From positions 1 to 55,463 of the forward strand of contig JAIQFS010000037.1 of NCBI GenBank assembly GCA_020073145.1: a DNA stretch of 55,463 nucleotides, given 5' to 3'. Positions 36,357 to 44,184 of the stretch are shown piece after piece. A program made the position numbers and the translations under genes. Each line of letters starts with the position of its first letter. The first letter of the stretch is position 1. The notes below the pieces were generated by a model. That model was not told where the DNA came from, searched no databases, and worked only from the letters and a program-made list of their open reading frames with translations. The stretch comes from Terriglobia bacterium. GTDB lineage: Bacteria; Acidobacteriota; Terriglobia; Bryobacterales; Bryobacteraceae.

Positions 36357-36785
36357 ATGAGCGTCTGGCCCCTTACCCCGGCCGCCGCCCTTTCGGGGAG
36401 CGGTGGCGTCCTGGTTTCGATTTCGATTAGCGTGGATCCGCGCTACCTGGAGTCCCTGTTGGAAACGCTGGCGCGCGTCTCGTTTCCCGTGAATCCGCAA
36501 ATCTATCACGACGCGGCGTTGGTCTACGTGTACCCGGACCAACACGAGGAAACCGAGCCCGTCACCCTGGTGGAGTTCCCGGCCTACACCGGCCAACTGG
36601 ATGAGGTCCTTAAAGCCCTGGAAGCTTACGGATTCGATCCGGCCATCCTCCACGTGACGAGCATGCTGGATGAGCTTCTGGCGCCCGAAGCGGTCGAGCC
36701 GGCGCCCTCGGGAGCCCGGTACGTGGCACGCTACCGCCGGAAGTCGCGGAGCGCAGGGGCGGGCGGCGGTTACAGCCAGCCGTAG
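36357..36785 (+). CDS. Hypothetical protein downstream of the structured leader
   Basis: A 142-residue soluble protein starting at ATG 36357 with an excellent GGAGG site (36347-36351, 5-nt spacing). The upstream frame would run through the terminator, so it is non-coding. Predicted features: an alternating beta-alpha pattern (VLVSISISVDPRYLESLLETLARVSFPV, ALVYVYPDQHEETEPVTLVEFP, QLDEVLKALEAYGFDPAILHVTSMLDEL) that looks like a small ferredoxin-like or ACT-type fold, then a basic tail. No catalytic motif. The ligand-binding-like fold behind an attenuator is suggestive. It ends in a 16-bp overlap with the convergent oxidoreductase. Confidence 0.7.
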   Translation: MSVWPLTPAAALSGSGGVLVSISISVDPRYLESLLETLARVSFPVNPQIYHDAALVYVYPDQHEETEPVTLVEFPAYTGQLDEVLKALEAYGFDPAILHVTSMLDELLAPEAVEPAPSGARYVARYRRKSRSAGAGGGYSQP

Positions 36786-37432
36786 CGCTCTTCGGTCCAG
36801 GGGTCGCCTCGCATGTGGTAGCCGTTGGCTTCCCAGAAACCCGGCCGGTCCTGATCCAGCAACTGGACCCCGGACACCCATTTCGCGCTTTTCCAGGCGT
36901 AGAGACGGGGCACGATGAGGCGTGCCGGACCTCCATGCTCGGGGGTGATCGGCTCCCCGTCGTGGAGCAAGGCGATGAGAGCATCCTCGGCGAGGAAGTC
37001 CTCCAGCGGTAAGTTGGTGGTCCAGCCGCGGTCGTAACCGGCAACCAGGACGAAGCGCGCGTCGGGCGGGGCGCCGCCGGCGCGGGCGATCAACTCGCGA
37101 GTCGAGACGCCTTCCCAGAGGTTGCCCAGGCGGGACCAGCGGGTGACGCAATGGAAGTCGGCGAAGACCCGGATCCGCGGCAGTTGACCGAACTCCTTCC
37201 AATTCCACGCGATGGCCTGGCCTTCCCGACCCTCCACCCGGAAGCGCCAGGTGTCGAGATCGACGGGTGGCGGACCGCTGGCGTCCAACACCGGCCACTT
37301 TTTGGTGCGCGACTGGCCGGGCGGAACGCGCTGCGAGCGGAGGGTATCGGGGCTGACCACCACGTCCGAGGGGAGTCCTTCCGGAGTCGGCATGGTGTCA
37401 CCCTGCGTTTTGGTCTGGTCCATGGCAAACAT
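36770..37432 (-). CDS. Sulfite oxidase-like molybdopterin oxidoreductase
   Basis: A 220-residue protein of the Oxidored_molyb fold (PF00174), close to YuiH-like members. It shows VDLDTWRFRVEG, WKEFGQLP, DFHCVTRWSRLGNLWEGV with the probable Mo-coordinating cysteine C95, then GGPARLIVPRLYAWKSAKWVSGVQLLD and ends GDPWTEERYGWL. No signal peptide or Tat motif is seen, so it is probably cytoplasmic, unlike periplasmic MsrP. No haem partner gene is adjacent. The substrate is unknown. It overlaps the preceding convergent gene by 16 bp. Confidence 0.88.
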   Translation of the reverse strand: MFAMDQTKTQGDTMPTPEGLPSDVVVSPDTLRSQRVPPGQSRTKKWPVLDASGPPPVDLDTWRFRVEGREGQAIAWNWKEFGQLPRIRVFADFHCVTRWSRLGNLWEGVSTRELIARAGGAPPDARFVLVAGYDRGWTTNLPLEDFLAEDALIALLHDGEPITPEHGGPARLIVPRLYAWKSAKWVSGVQLLDQDRPGFWEANGYHMRGDPWTEERYGWL

Positions 37433-37547
37433 GTCGGTCTCGCTCCATTCTACCGGCGCAGGCGGGTGCGGGTCGCGCGTGATGTTAAATCCCGAGCTCC
37501 AGTACCATGCCGAAAGGCAAGATGTGTTTTTCTACATTTCCAATTGC

Positions 37548-37603
37548 GGAGAATTGCTCCATAATATGGATCAAGTGTACCGGTGTTTTTTTGGAAACGC
37601 CGG
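37548..37603 (+). promoter_or_regulatory. Cluster of inverted repeats upstream of the 37624 gene
   Basis: Three dyads in 56 bp. GGAG-aattg-CTCC (37548-37560) comes first. CCATA-a-TATGG (37559-37569) is AT-rich and fits a -10 region or operator. CCGGTGTTT-ttttgg-AAACGCCGG (37580-37603) has a nine-pair stem with one G-U. The stretch is clearly more AT-rich than its surroundings and lies just before the ATG at 37624. Confidence 0.4.
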
Positions 37604-37623
37604 TTCGATACGGTACTGATCGA

Positions 37624-38871
37624 ATGGTGACGTTGTTTGGTCCGTTGCTGGGGTTCAGGCGGCGCTACTGGCCCTATGTTGGAGTCAGCCTGTTGCTGAT
37701 CGTCGCGCAGGCGCTCCGGGCGCAGGGGGTGATGCCGGGGGGCGTGACCCGGCTGTTCATCTCTGACGCCGCCGTCCTGGAATCCGGGGATGCCCGCAAA
37801 GACCTGCCTTGCACGGTGACGCCGGTCAAACCCGCTCTGGGCTTCGATCTCAAGTTTCATTCCGGGTACGAAGTCACCATTCCGCTGAGGGATCTGGCGG
37901 GGGACAGCAACGAACTCACCATGATCTTCCGGGTGGCCCGCCAAGACCGCGCCGAGGAACCAGTGTATCTGTCGCAGCGCATGTCCGTCCCCCAGATTGA
38001 GGAAGATTCCAAAGGCGACGCATATCTGCGGGGCAATTTCGACGTGGGCGAAGGGAAATATCACGTGGACTGGCTGATGCGCGACCGCACCGACCAGTTC
38101 TGCTCGTCGAGCTGGGATATCGAAGCGGCGCTCCTGCCGAAAGACAAGGAAATGGCGCTCAATATCGGTCCCAATGTGGTGGAACCGGTGGACAACGAGC
38201 CCTTCAAGCAGGAACCGCCGGTGGCACGAGCCCAGCAGGAAACGCCGATCAACGTGAAGGTCATGGTCAACTTCGCGCCGCAGAACTCCCTGTCGGCCAC
38301 TCTGCAGCCCCTCGATACCGCGGCCTTGATTTCAATTCTGCGGAACATTGCGCGTGAGCCGCGGATCGGCAAATTCTCGATCGTCGCATTCAACATGCAG
38401 GAACAGCGGGTGATCTACCGCCAGGACTCGGCCGCGCAGATCGATTTTCCGGCGCTGGGGGATGCTCTGCAGAAACTGAACCTGGGCACGGTCGACCTTA
38501 AGAAATTGGAACAGAAGCACGGCGACACCGACTTTTTGACGGGCCTCATGACGCGGGAGATCAAAAGCGACCAGGACCAGCCGGATGCGGTGATCATCGC
38601 CGGACCGAAGGTGATGCTGGACAGCTCGGTTTCGGCGGATGCCTTGAAAGAGATCGGGGAGCCGAGATTTCCTGTGTTTTACATGAATTACAACCTCAAT
38701 CCGCAGGTCAATCCATGGCGGGACGCCATCGGCTCGGCGGTAAAATCCCTCCGAGGCGCCGAATTCACGATCAGCCGGCCGCGCGATTTATTTTTCGCCT
38801 GGACCGAAATCATGGGCCGTATTGTAAAATTAAAGTTCGGGAGGACGGCCTCAAGCCCGTCCGAACCGTAA
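37624..38871 (+). CDS. Exported protein of unknown function
   Basis: I do not recognise a named family. The 415-residue protein starts at ATG 37624 with an amphipathic and hydrophobic N-terminus (RRRYWPYVGVSLLLIVAQALRAQ), a long signal peptide. The mature part has a beta-rich region (37-190: AVLESGDARKDLP, GYEVTIPLRDLAG, YHVDWLMRDRTDQ). A later alpha/beta section (about 230-400: LISILRNIAREPRIGKFSIVAFNMQEQRVIYRQD, PDAVIIAGPKVMLDSSV) could be a VWA-like module without a visible MIDAS. It is followed directly by the methyltransferase gene, with a strong hairpin spanning the junction. Confidence 0.7.
   Translation: MVTLFGPLLGFRRRYWPYVGVSLLLIVAQALRAQGVMPGGVTRLFISDAAVLESGDARKDLPCTVTPVKPALGFDLKFHSGYEVTIPLRDLAGDSNELTMIFRVARQDRAEEPVYLSQRMSVPQIEEDSKGDAYLRGNFDVGEGKYHVDWLMRDRTDQFCSSSWDIEAALLPKDKEMALNIGPNVVEPVDNEPFKQEPPVARAQQETPINVKVMVNFAPQNSLSATLQPLDTAALISILRNIAREPRIGKFSIVAFNMQEQRVIYRQDSAAQIDFPALGDALQKLNLGTVDLKKLEQKHGDTDFLTGLMTREIKSDQDQPDAVIIAGPKVMLDSSVSADALKEIGEPRFPVFYMNYNLNPQVNPWRDAIGSAVKSLRGAEFTISRPRDLFFAWTEIMGRIVKLKFGRTASSPSEP
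38835..38866 (+). other. Hairpin at the 37624-gene end and methyltransferase leader
   Basis: GTTC-ggga-GGACGG-cctcaagc-CCGTCC-GAAC gives ten pairs with a four-base bulge, overlapping the last codons of the upstream gene and ending 9 nt before the methyltransferase ATG. TAAAAT at 38825-38830 could be its -10. The hairpin could affect translation start. Confidence 0.4.
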
Positions 38872-38875
38872 CTTG

Positions 38876-39427
38876 ATGCGGGCCTTTTCCATCGCGCTGG
38901 TAGCAGCAGTCACCTCCCTGGGGGCGTACGGGCAGCAATTTGGCGCTGCCGAGAACCTTGCCCCCTACATTCCCACTCCCCAGGCCATTGTCGAAAGAAT
39001 GCTGGAAGCCGGACACGTGAAGCCCGGCGATACGGTTTACGACCTGGGCAGCGGAGACGGGCGCGTGGTGATTACAGCGGCCCGGAAGTTCGGAGCCAAC
39101 GCGGTGGGCGTCGAAGTGCGCGCGGATCTGTGCCGCATCGCGACCGAGCGGATCAAGGCACTGGGGCTCGAGGATCGCGTCCAGATGATGCAGGCCAGCG
39201 CCTTGCACGTGGACCTGAGCCCGGCCAACGTGGTGACCATGTTCCTACTCACCAGCTCCAACGAACGGATGAAGCCGCAGCTCGTCAAATACCTGAAGCC
39301 GGGAGCGCGGGTGGTTTCCAACCAGTTTCCGATCAAGGGCTGGAAACCGGTCGAGACGGTCAAGGCCAAGGGCGGGACCATGGAGCACACGATCTACGTG
39401 TACGAGATCGGGCGCTCGAACGAGTAA
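38876..39427 (+). CDS. SAM-dependent methyltransferase with signal peptide
   Basis: A 183-residue class I methyltransferase. Motif I is YDLGSGDGR (55-63), with VVITAARKFGANAVGVEV following, and later helices (ATERIKALGLEDRVQMMQAS) fit the Rossmann fold. The N-terminus has a clear signal-like segment (MRAFSIALVAAVTSLGAYGQ), so it is likely exported or membrane-anchored. That is odd because SAM is cytoplasmic; the segment may instead anchor the enzyme. The ATG at 38876 is preferred over a TTG three bases earlier. The target is unknown. It is possibly linked to the preceding exported protein. Confidence 0.8.
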   Translation: MRAFSIALVAAVTSLGAYGQQFGAAENLAPYIPTPQAIVERMLEAGHVKPGDTVYDLGSGDGRVVITAARKFGANAVGVEVRADLCRIATERIKALGLEDRVQMMQASALHVDLSPANVVTMFLLTSSNERMKPQLVKYLKPGARVVSNQFPIKGWKPVETVKAKGGTMEHTIYVYEIGRSNE

Positions 39428-39466
39428 GCTGTCCGAGTCATTTTCGCGGCGCGCCGTGGGTGTGGC

Positions 39467-40492
39467 CTACTTGGTTTTGACGGCCCCGTCGGTGATGCCG
39501 CGAGCCAGATAATTTTCCACTTTGGCGTTGTTTCGGGCCATCTCGTAGTAGGCGGTCTTCAGCAGATTATCCTTGCGGTTCATGAGCGTTTCCCGAATGC
39601 TCTGCTGCACGCGGGGATCGTTCAGCTCCCGCTGCCCGGCAGGCTCCTTCGAGATGACCTTCAAGATGCGGTAGCCTTCCTGGGTGTGAATCACGGGCGA
39701 GACGCCTCCGGGAGGAAGCGCCACTACCATCTTGCGCAGTTCCGGATTGGCGCGTTCCAACGCGGATTCGGGCACGAAGCCCATATCGCCGCCATTGGCC
39801 GCGGTGTTGGGGTCCTCGGAGTAGTTCTGAGCCAGCATGGCGAAATCATCGCCGCGCTTCAGGCGAGCCTCAATGTCGAGAATCTTGGTCTTGGCCTCCG
39901 TATCGTTTTGCGCCTTGCTGTTCTTCAGATTACGCACGTTGGCGTCGGGAACCGCGGTGGTCACGATTTGCGACAGATGAACCTGCGGCTCGGCTAGATT
40001 GAAGCTGGCGCGATTGGCATTGTAAAAATTAGCGACGTCGGCATCGGTGATCGTAATGTGGGACGTGATCTCTTTGTTGATCAGCTTGTCGACCGTGAGC
40101 TGGCGGCGCAATTGAGACTTGAGGTCTTCGACCGTCATCTTGCGGGCCGCGAGCTGCCGGTCGAACTCCTCTTTCGTATAAGGCGCCTTCATCTTGTTGA
40201 ATTCGGTGTCCACGTCGGCATCCACCGCGGTCAGCCCGAGCTTTTCGGCGCGCTGCAGGAGGAGTTCGCTATTGATCAGGCTGCTCAGGACGTCCAACTT
40301 CTGCATCATGACCTGATCGTCACTGGAGCCTTCCGCCGGCTGCGGGTACTGGGACGTGTACGTCTTGTCCAACTCGGCGTAGGTGATGGCGTGGTTGTTG
40401 ACCTCCGCCGCGACATTCGGCGGCGGACTCCTCTTACAGGACAGCGTGACGAACGCGCTCAGCGCGGCAACAGACACCCAAACGATGCGCAT
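39467..40492 (-). CDS. Parvulin-type foldase lipoprotein, SurA/PrsA-like
   Basis: A 341-residue lipoprotein: the signal segment ends at LSC (C19), giving a lipobox. The N-terminal SurA-type domain has VAAEVNNHAITYAELDKTYTSQYP. The parvulin domain (about 165-275) includes VHLSQIVTTAVP, RLKRGDDFAMLAQNYSEDPNTAANGGDMGFVPESAL and GYRILKVIS. In the first parvulin motif the usual Arg-His is Val-His, but HLSQI is otherwise typical. Members help fold outer-membrane or secreted proteins. The -10 TACAAT lies 13 nt before the ATG. Confidence 0.87.
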   Translation of the reverse strand: MRIVWVSVAALSAFVTLSCKRSPPPNVAAEVNNHAITYAELDKTYTSQYPQPAEGSSDDQVMMQKLDVLSSLINSELLLQRAEKLGLTAVDADVDTEFNKMKAPYTKEEFDRQLAARKMTVEDLKSQLRRQLTVDKLINKEITSHITITDADVANFYNANRASFNLAEPQVHLSQIVTTAVPDANVRNLKNSKAQNDTEAKTKILDIEARLKRGDDFAMLAQNYSEDPNTAANGGDMGFVPESALERANPELRKMVVALPPGGVSPVIHTQEGYRILKVISKEPAGQRELNDPRVQQSIRETLMNRKDNLLKTAYYEMARNNAKVENYLARGITDGAVKTK

Positions 40493-40505
40493 GATGTGAG
40501 ACCTT

Positions 40506-40511
40506 ATTGTA
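40506..40511 (-). promoter_or_regulatory. -10 box of the second parvulin gene
   Basis: Read on the minus strand this is TACAAT, 13 nt before the ATG at 40492. No -35 of note. Confidence 0.4.
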
Positions 40512-40635
40512 GCGAGAAGCAGCGGATGGCGACACCGAGCCGCGCCCGGCGGAGGAGGAGCGCGCCACCCCGGAGAGGGGACCGATTGGGGCGGGCTCTG
40601 TGATGATCCGACCCCGGGGAGGTATTCTGATATGG

Positions 40636-41418
40636 ATGTTACCCGTCGCGATGTCGATTGCCGGGTCCGACCCTAGCGGCGGCGCCGGTATCCAGGCAGA
40701 TCTCAAGACCTTCCACCAGTTCGGTGTCTACGGCGAGGCCGTCATCACCCTGATCACGGTGCAAAACACGGTGAAGACCGACCGCGTGGAGGTGATGGAT
40801 CCGGAGCTGGTCTACGAACAGATCCGGGCAGTGCTCGAAGACATCCCGCCGGCGGCGATTAAGACCGGATCGCTGGGATCGGCCGAGGTGGTGCGGGCGG
40901 TCGCGAGGGCACTGGAAGGATACAATGTGCCTCTGGTGATCGACCCGGTGCTGGTCGACAAGCACGGAGTGGCGCTGGCGTCGGAAGGGGCTTGGGAGGT
41001 TCTTCGAGAAACCCTGCTGCCCCACGCCGCCCTGATCACTCCCAACGTTCCGGAGGCGCAAATCTTCACGGGCATCGAGATCCACAACCCGGAAGACATG
41101 CGCCGGGCCGCACTCCGCCTCCGCGAGCTCGGCGCCCGGGACGTGCTGATCAAAGGAGGTCATTTGACCGGGGCTCCCACGGATGTCCTGCTGACCGACG
41201 ATTCCTGGCACGAGTTCCGGGCTCCGCGCCTGGATACCCTGCAGACCCACGGCACCGGCTGCGCGTATTCCGCGGCCATTGCCGCCGGCCTGGCGCGCGG
41301 GTACCGGCTGCGCGACGCCGTGGCGCGAGCCAAGCTGTACATCAATGAAGCCATCCGGACCGCGCCTGGGCTGGGACACGGGTCCGGACCGCTCAATCAT
41401 CAGGCGTCGCTGCACTAG
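40636..41418 (+). CDS. thiD: Hydroxymethylpyrimidine/phosphomethylpyrimidine kinase
   Basis: Phosphorylates HMP and HMP-P in thiamine pyrophosphate synthesis. The 260-residue ribokinase-like protein has AGSDPSGGAGIQADLKTF at the start, AIKTGSLGSAEVV, VIDPVLVDKHGVAL, PHAALITPNVPEAQIFTG, and TLQTHGTGCAYSAAIAAGLARG containing the ATP anion hole and catalytic Asp-equivalent region; the GTGC motif is intact. The ATG at 40636 is the one that begins the SIAGSDPSGG strand soon after. Family-typical TMP synthase is not fused. It precedes leuA by 62 bp on the same strand. No thiamine riboswitch is visible in the leader. Confidence 0.93.
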   Translation: MLPVAMSIAGSDPSGGAGIQADLKTFHQFGVYGEAVITLITVQNTVKTDRVEVMDPELVYEQIRAVLEDIPPAAIKTGSLGSAEVVRAVARALEGYNVPLVIDPVLVDKHGVALASEGAWEVLRETLLPHAALITPNVPEAQIFTGIEIHNPEDMRRAALRLRELGARDVLIKGGHLTGAPTDVLLTDDSWHEFRAPRLDTLQTHGTGCAYSAAIAAGLARGYRLRDAVARAKLYINEAIRTAPGLGHGSGPLNHQASLH

Positions 41419-41464
41419 GCCGCGCCGGCGCACCGCCTCCACGAGCGCGGCGGAACGGGCGCGC

Positions 41465-41473
41465 TGATATCTT
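41465..41473 (+). promoter_or_regulatory. Extended -10 promoter of leuA
   Basis: TGA-TATCTT ends 7 nt before the ATG at 41481. GGTGG lies in the short leader, so it may also act as ribosome site. Confidence 0.45.
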
Positions 41474-41480
41474 GGTGGGT

Positions 41481-43022
41481 ATGAGCAAGGCGCAGAAGGT
41501 GGCTGTTTTTGACACCACGCTCCGGGACGGTGAGCAGGCAGCCGGCACACGGCTGGGCAGCCGGGACAAGCTGACCCTGGCCCGCCAGCTGGCCCGCTTG
41601 AAGGTGGACATCATCGAAGCGGGATACCCGGCGTCTTCGCCCGAAGACTTCGAGGCCGTCGAACGGATCGCCCGCGAGATCGAAGGGCCCATCATCTGCG
41701 GGTTGTCGCGCGCCGTGCCAGAAGACATCGAAGCCTGCGGCAAGGCGCTGGCCAAGGCAAAGCGGCCGCGCATTCACACCGGCATCGGCGTTTCCGATAT
41801 TCACATCCAGGGCAAGTTCCGGGACGAAAAATACGGCAAGACGCTCGGCGAGAAGAAGGTCAAGATGGTGCGCATGGCGATAGACGCGGTGAAGCGCGCG
41901 CGGACTCACGCCGACGACGTGGAGTTCTACGCCGAGGATTCGGGGCGCGCCGAGCCGCCCTACCTCTACGAGGTGCTGGAGGCGGCCATCGACGCAGGCG
42001 CTACGGTGGTGAACATTCCCGACACCACCGGCTACACCGTGCCGGAGCAGTATGGCGCGCTGATTCGCGGCATTCGAGAAAACGTGCCCAACATTCGGAA
42101 GGCCACTATCAGCGTCCACTGCCACGATGATTTGGGGATGGCGGTGGCGAACTCACTGGCCGGCATCCTGAACGGCGCCCGCCAGGTGGAAGGCACGATC
42201 AATGGAATCGGCGAGCGGGCCGGCAACGCCTCGCTGGAAGAGATTGTCATGGCCCTCCGGACGCGCGGCGACTATTTCGGCGTGACCACCGGGGTGGATG
42301 CGCGTGAGCTGTTCCGCACCAGCCGCCTGGTTTCCGATCTGCTCGGCATCGTGGTGCCGCCGAATAAGGCGGTGGTGGGCGCCAACGCCTTCTCCCACAG
42401 CTCGGGCATCCACGTGGACGGTTTTCTGAAAGACCGGGAGACGTACGAGATCATGCGGCCCGAAGACGTGGGCCTGACGCAAAGCCGCGTGGTGCTCACG
42501 GCGCGCACCGGACGGGCCGGTCTGCGCGCGCGCCTCGAAAAGCTGGGGTATTCGCTCGCCAAAGAGGAGCTGGACGTGACCTACCAGCGGTTCCTGACGG
42601 TGGCCGATAAAAAGCAAGAGGTCTTCGATGAAGACCTGGTCGCCATCATGCACGACGAACTGCATCCGGTGCCGGAGGCGTGGCAACTGGAATACCTGCA
42701 GGTCTCGAGCGGCTCATCGGCGATTCCGACCGCGACCATCCGCCTGCGGGTCAACGGCGAGGCCAGAGAGACGGCCGCCATCGGCAACGGCCCCGTGGAC
42801 GCGGTCTATAAAGCGATTGCGGCGCTAGCGGAGAATTCCGCCAAACTGGTGCGTTACGACATTCACGCCGTCACCAGCGGCACCGGCGCGCTGGGCGAGG
42901 TCACGGTGCAATTGGAGAAGGGCGACCGGCGAGTCGTGGGCCGCGGAGCGTCCACCGACGTGATTGAAGCAAGCGCCAAGGCCTACCTGGACGGGCTGAA
43001 CCGGCTGGCGTACGGGGGATAG
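41481..43022 (+). CDS. leuA: 2-Isopropylmalate synthase
   Basis: Condenses acetyl-CoA with 2-oxoisovalerate, the first step of leucine synthesis. The 513-residue protein starts with VAVFDTTLRDGEQAAG, a DRE-TIM metallolyase signature in which the usual GEQSPG is GEQAAG. It has HTGIGVSDIHIQGKF, AEDSGRAEPPYLYEVLEAAIDAGATVVNIPDTTGYT and VHCHDDLGMAVANSLAGI with the metal histidine pair, then NGIGERAGNASLEEIVMAL. The C-terminal dimer regulatory domain (VNGEARETAAIGNGPVDAVYKAIAAL) is present, so leucine feedback is expected. An alternative call as citramalate synthase is less likely. Confidence 0.9.
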   Translation: MSKAQKVAVFDTTLRDGEQAAGTRLGSRDKLTLARQLARLKVDIIEAGYPASSPEDFEAVERIAREIEGPIICGLSRAVPEDIEACGKALAKAKRPRIHTGIGVSDIHIQGKFRDEKYGKTLGEKKVKMVRMAIDAVKRARTHADDVEFYAEDSGRAEPPYLYEVLEAAIDAGATVVNIPDTTGYTVPEQYGALIRGIRENVPNIRKATISVHCHDDLGMAVANSLAGILNGARQVEGTINGIGERAGNASLEEIVMALRTRGDYFGVTTGVDARELFRTSRLVSDLLGIVVPPNKAVVGANAFSHSSGIHVDGFLKDRETYEIMRPEDVGLTQSRVVLTARTGRAGLRARLEKLGYSLAKEELDVTYQRFLTVADKKQEVFDEDLVAIMHDELHPVPEAWQLEYLQVSSGSSAIPTATIRLRVNGEARETAAIGNGPVDAVYKAIAALAENSAKLVRYDIHAVTSGTGALGEVTVQLEKGDRRVVGRGASTDVIEASAKAYLDGLNRLAYGG

Positions 43023-43095
43023 CATCCCACCCTCGGGCGGCATCGCCTGACAGCATCTGTACGGTGGCCGTGCGGGTCGCGGCGGATCTGTGCGG

Positions 43096-43104
43096 TGATA
43101 TCAT
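43096..43104 (+). promoter_or_regulatory. Extended -10 of the aldo/keto reductase gene
   Basis: TGA-TATCAT lies 24 nt before the ATG at 43129, with a GGAGG ribosome site (43121-43125) between. Confidence 0.45.
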
Positions 43105-43128
43105 TGCTGCTTACTACGGAGGAAACCC

Positions 43129-44181
43129 ATGCAATACGCAAAACTCGGAGACACCGGACTCATTGTTTCGCGGATGGCGTTCGGCGCCATGACGTTTGGG
43201 AAACCGGAGGGCATTTTCGCCACGGTTTCCAAAGTGGATGCGCAATCACTGGCCAATGAGCTGGTGGCGAAGGCGATGGATGCCGGAATCAACCACTTCA
43301 ATACGGCCGATGTCTACACCATGGGCCAGTCCGAGGAGATGCTGGGCAAAGCGCTTGCCGGCAAGCGAAAGGACGTGGTGATTTCGACCAAGGTGGGCGG
43401 ACGTAGCGGCAATGCGCTTCTTCACCAAGGCCTCTCGCGCCAACACATCCTGGCGTCGGCCGAGGATAGCTTGCGGCGGCTGGGCACGGACTACATCGAC
43501 ATTTACCTGGTACACCGCGTGGACCTGAATACCCCGATGGAGGAAACTCTGGAGGCGCTGGACACGCTGGCGCGCAGCGGCAGAGTGCGGTACATCGGAT
43601 TCTCCAACTGGAACGGGTGGCGCGCGGCCAAGGCCGAGGGAATCCAGAAGGCGAACGGGTGGGCGCGGTTCCGAGCGGCGGAGATGTATTACTCGCTGAT
43701 CGGGCGCGACCTGGAGCACGAAGTGGTTCCGTACGTCCAAGGGGCTGGCATCGGCGTGCTGGCGTGGAGTCCGCTGGCAGGAGGTCTCCTCAGCGGCAAG
43801 TACACGCGCCAAAATCCGAAAGGCGACGGCGGCCGGCTTTCGGCCTTCGATTTTCTACCGCACGACCGCGAGAAGACCTACGACGTGGTGGAACGCGTGC
43901 GCGCGGTGGGCGCGGCGCACGGAGCCTCGCCGGCCCAGGTGGCGCTGGCCTGGATGCTGACCAAGCCGTTTGTGTCCTCCATTCTTCTGGGCGCCAACAA
44001 GATGGCGCAACTGGAGGACAACCTGGCGGCGGCGCAGGTGCAGCTCTCGGCCGAGGAAATCGCCGAACTGGACCAGCTCACCGCGCCCACCCCGATGTAT
44101 CCCAACTGGTTTACGGAAAGAATCGCGGACGTGCCCGTGCGCGAGGCGCTGACGGGGAAAGCGAAGGCAGCCGCCGGCTAA
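43129..44181 (+). CDS. Aldo/keto reductase
   Basis: An NADPH-linked TIM-barrel oxidoreductase. The 350-residue protein has GLIVSRMAFGAMTFGKP, the catalytic set as FNTADVYTMGQSEEMLGKAL (D and Y), VVISTKVGG (K) and IYLVHRVDLNTPMEETLEAL (H), then YIGFSNWNGWRAAKA. Near the end, LAWMLTKPFVSSILLGANKMAQLEDNLAAAQVQLS binds the cofactor. It resembles the YajO/potassium-channel beta-subunit-like group. A GGAGG site supports the start. It is followed after 3 bp by an acyl-CoA synthetase gene. Physiological substrate cannot be read. Confidence 0.93.
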   Translation: MQYAKLGDTGLIVSRMAFGAMTFGKPEGIFATVSKVDAQSLANELVAKAMDAGINHFNTADVYTMGQSEEMLGKALAGKRKDVVISTKVGGRSGNALLHQGLSRQHILASAEDSLRRLGTDYIDIYLVHRVDLNTPMEETLEALDTLARSGRVRYIGFSNWNGWRAAKAEGIQKANGWARFRAAEMYYSLIGRDLEHEVVPYVQGAGIGVLAWSPLAGGLLSGKYTRQNPKGDGGRLSAFDFLPHDREKTYDVVERVRAVGAAHGASPAQVALAWMLTKPFVSSILLGANKMAQLEDNLAAAQVQLSAEEIAELDQLTAPTPMYPNWFTERIADVPVREALTGKAKAAAG

Positions 44182-44184
44182 CGC

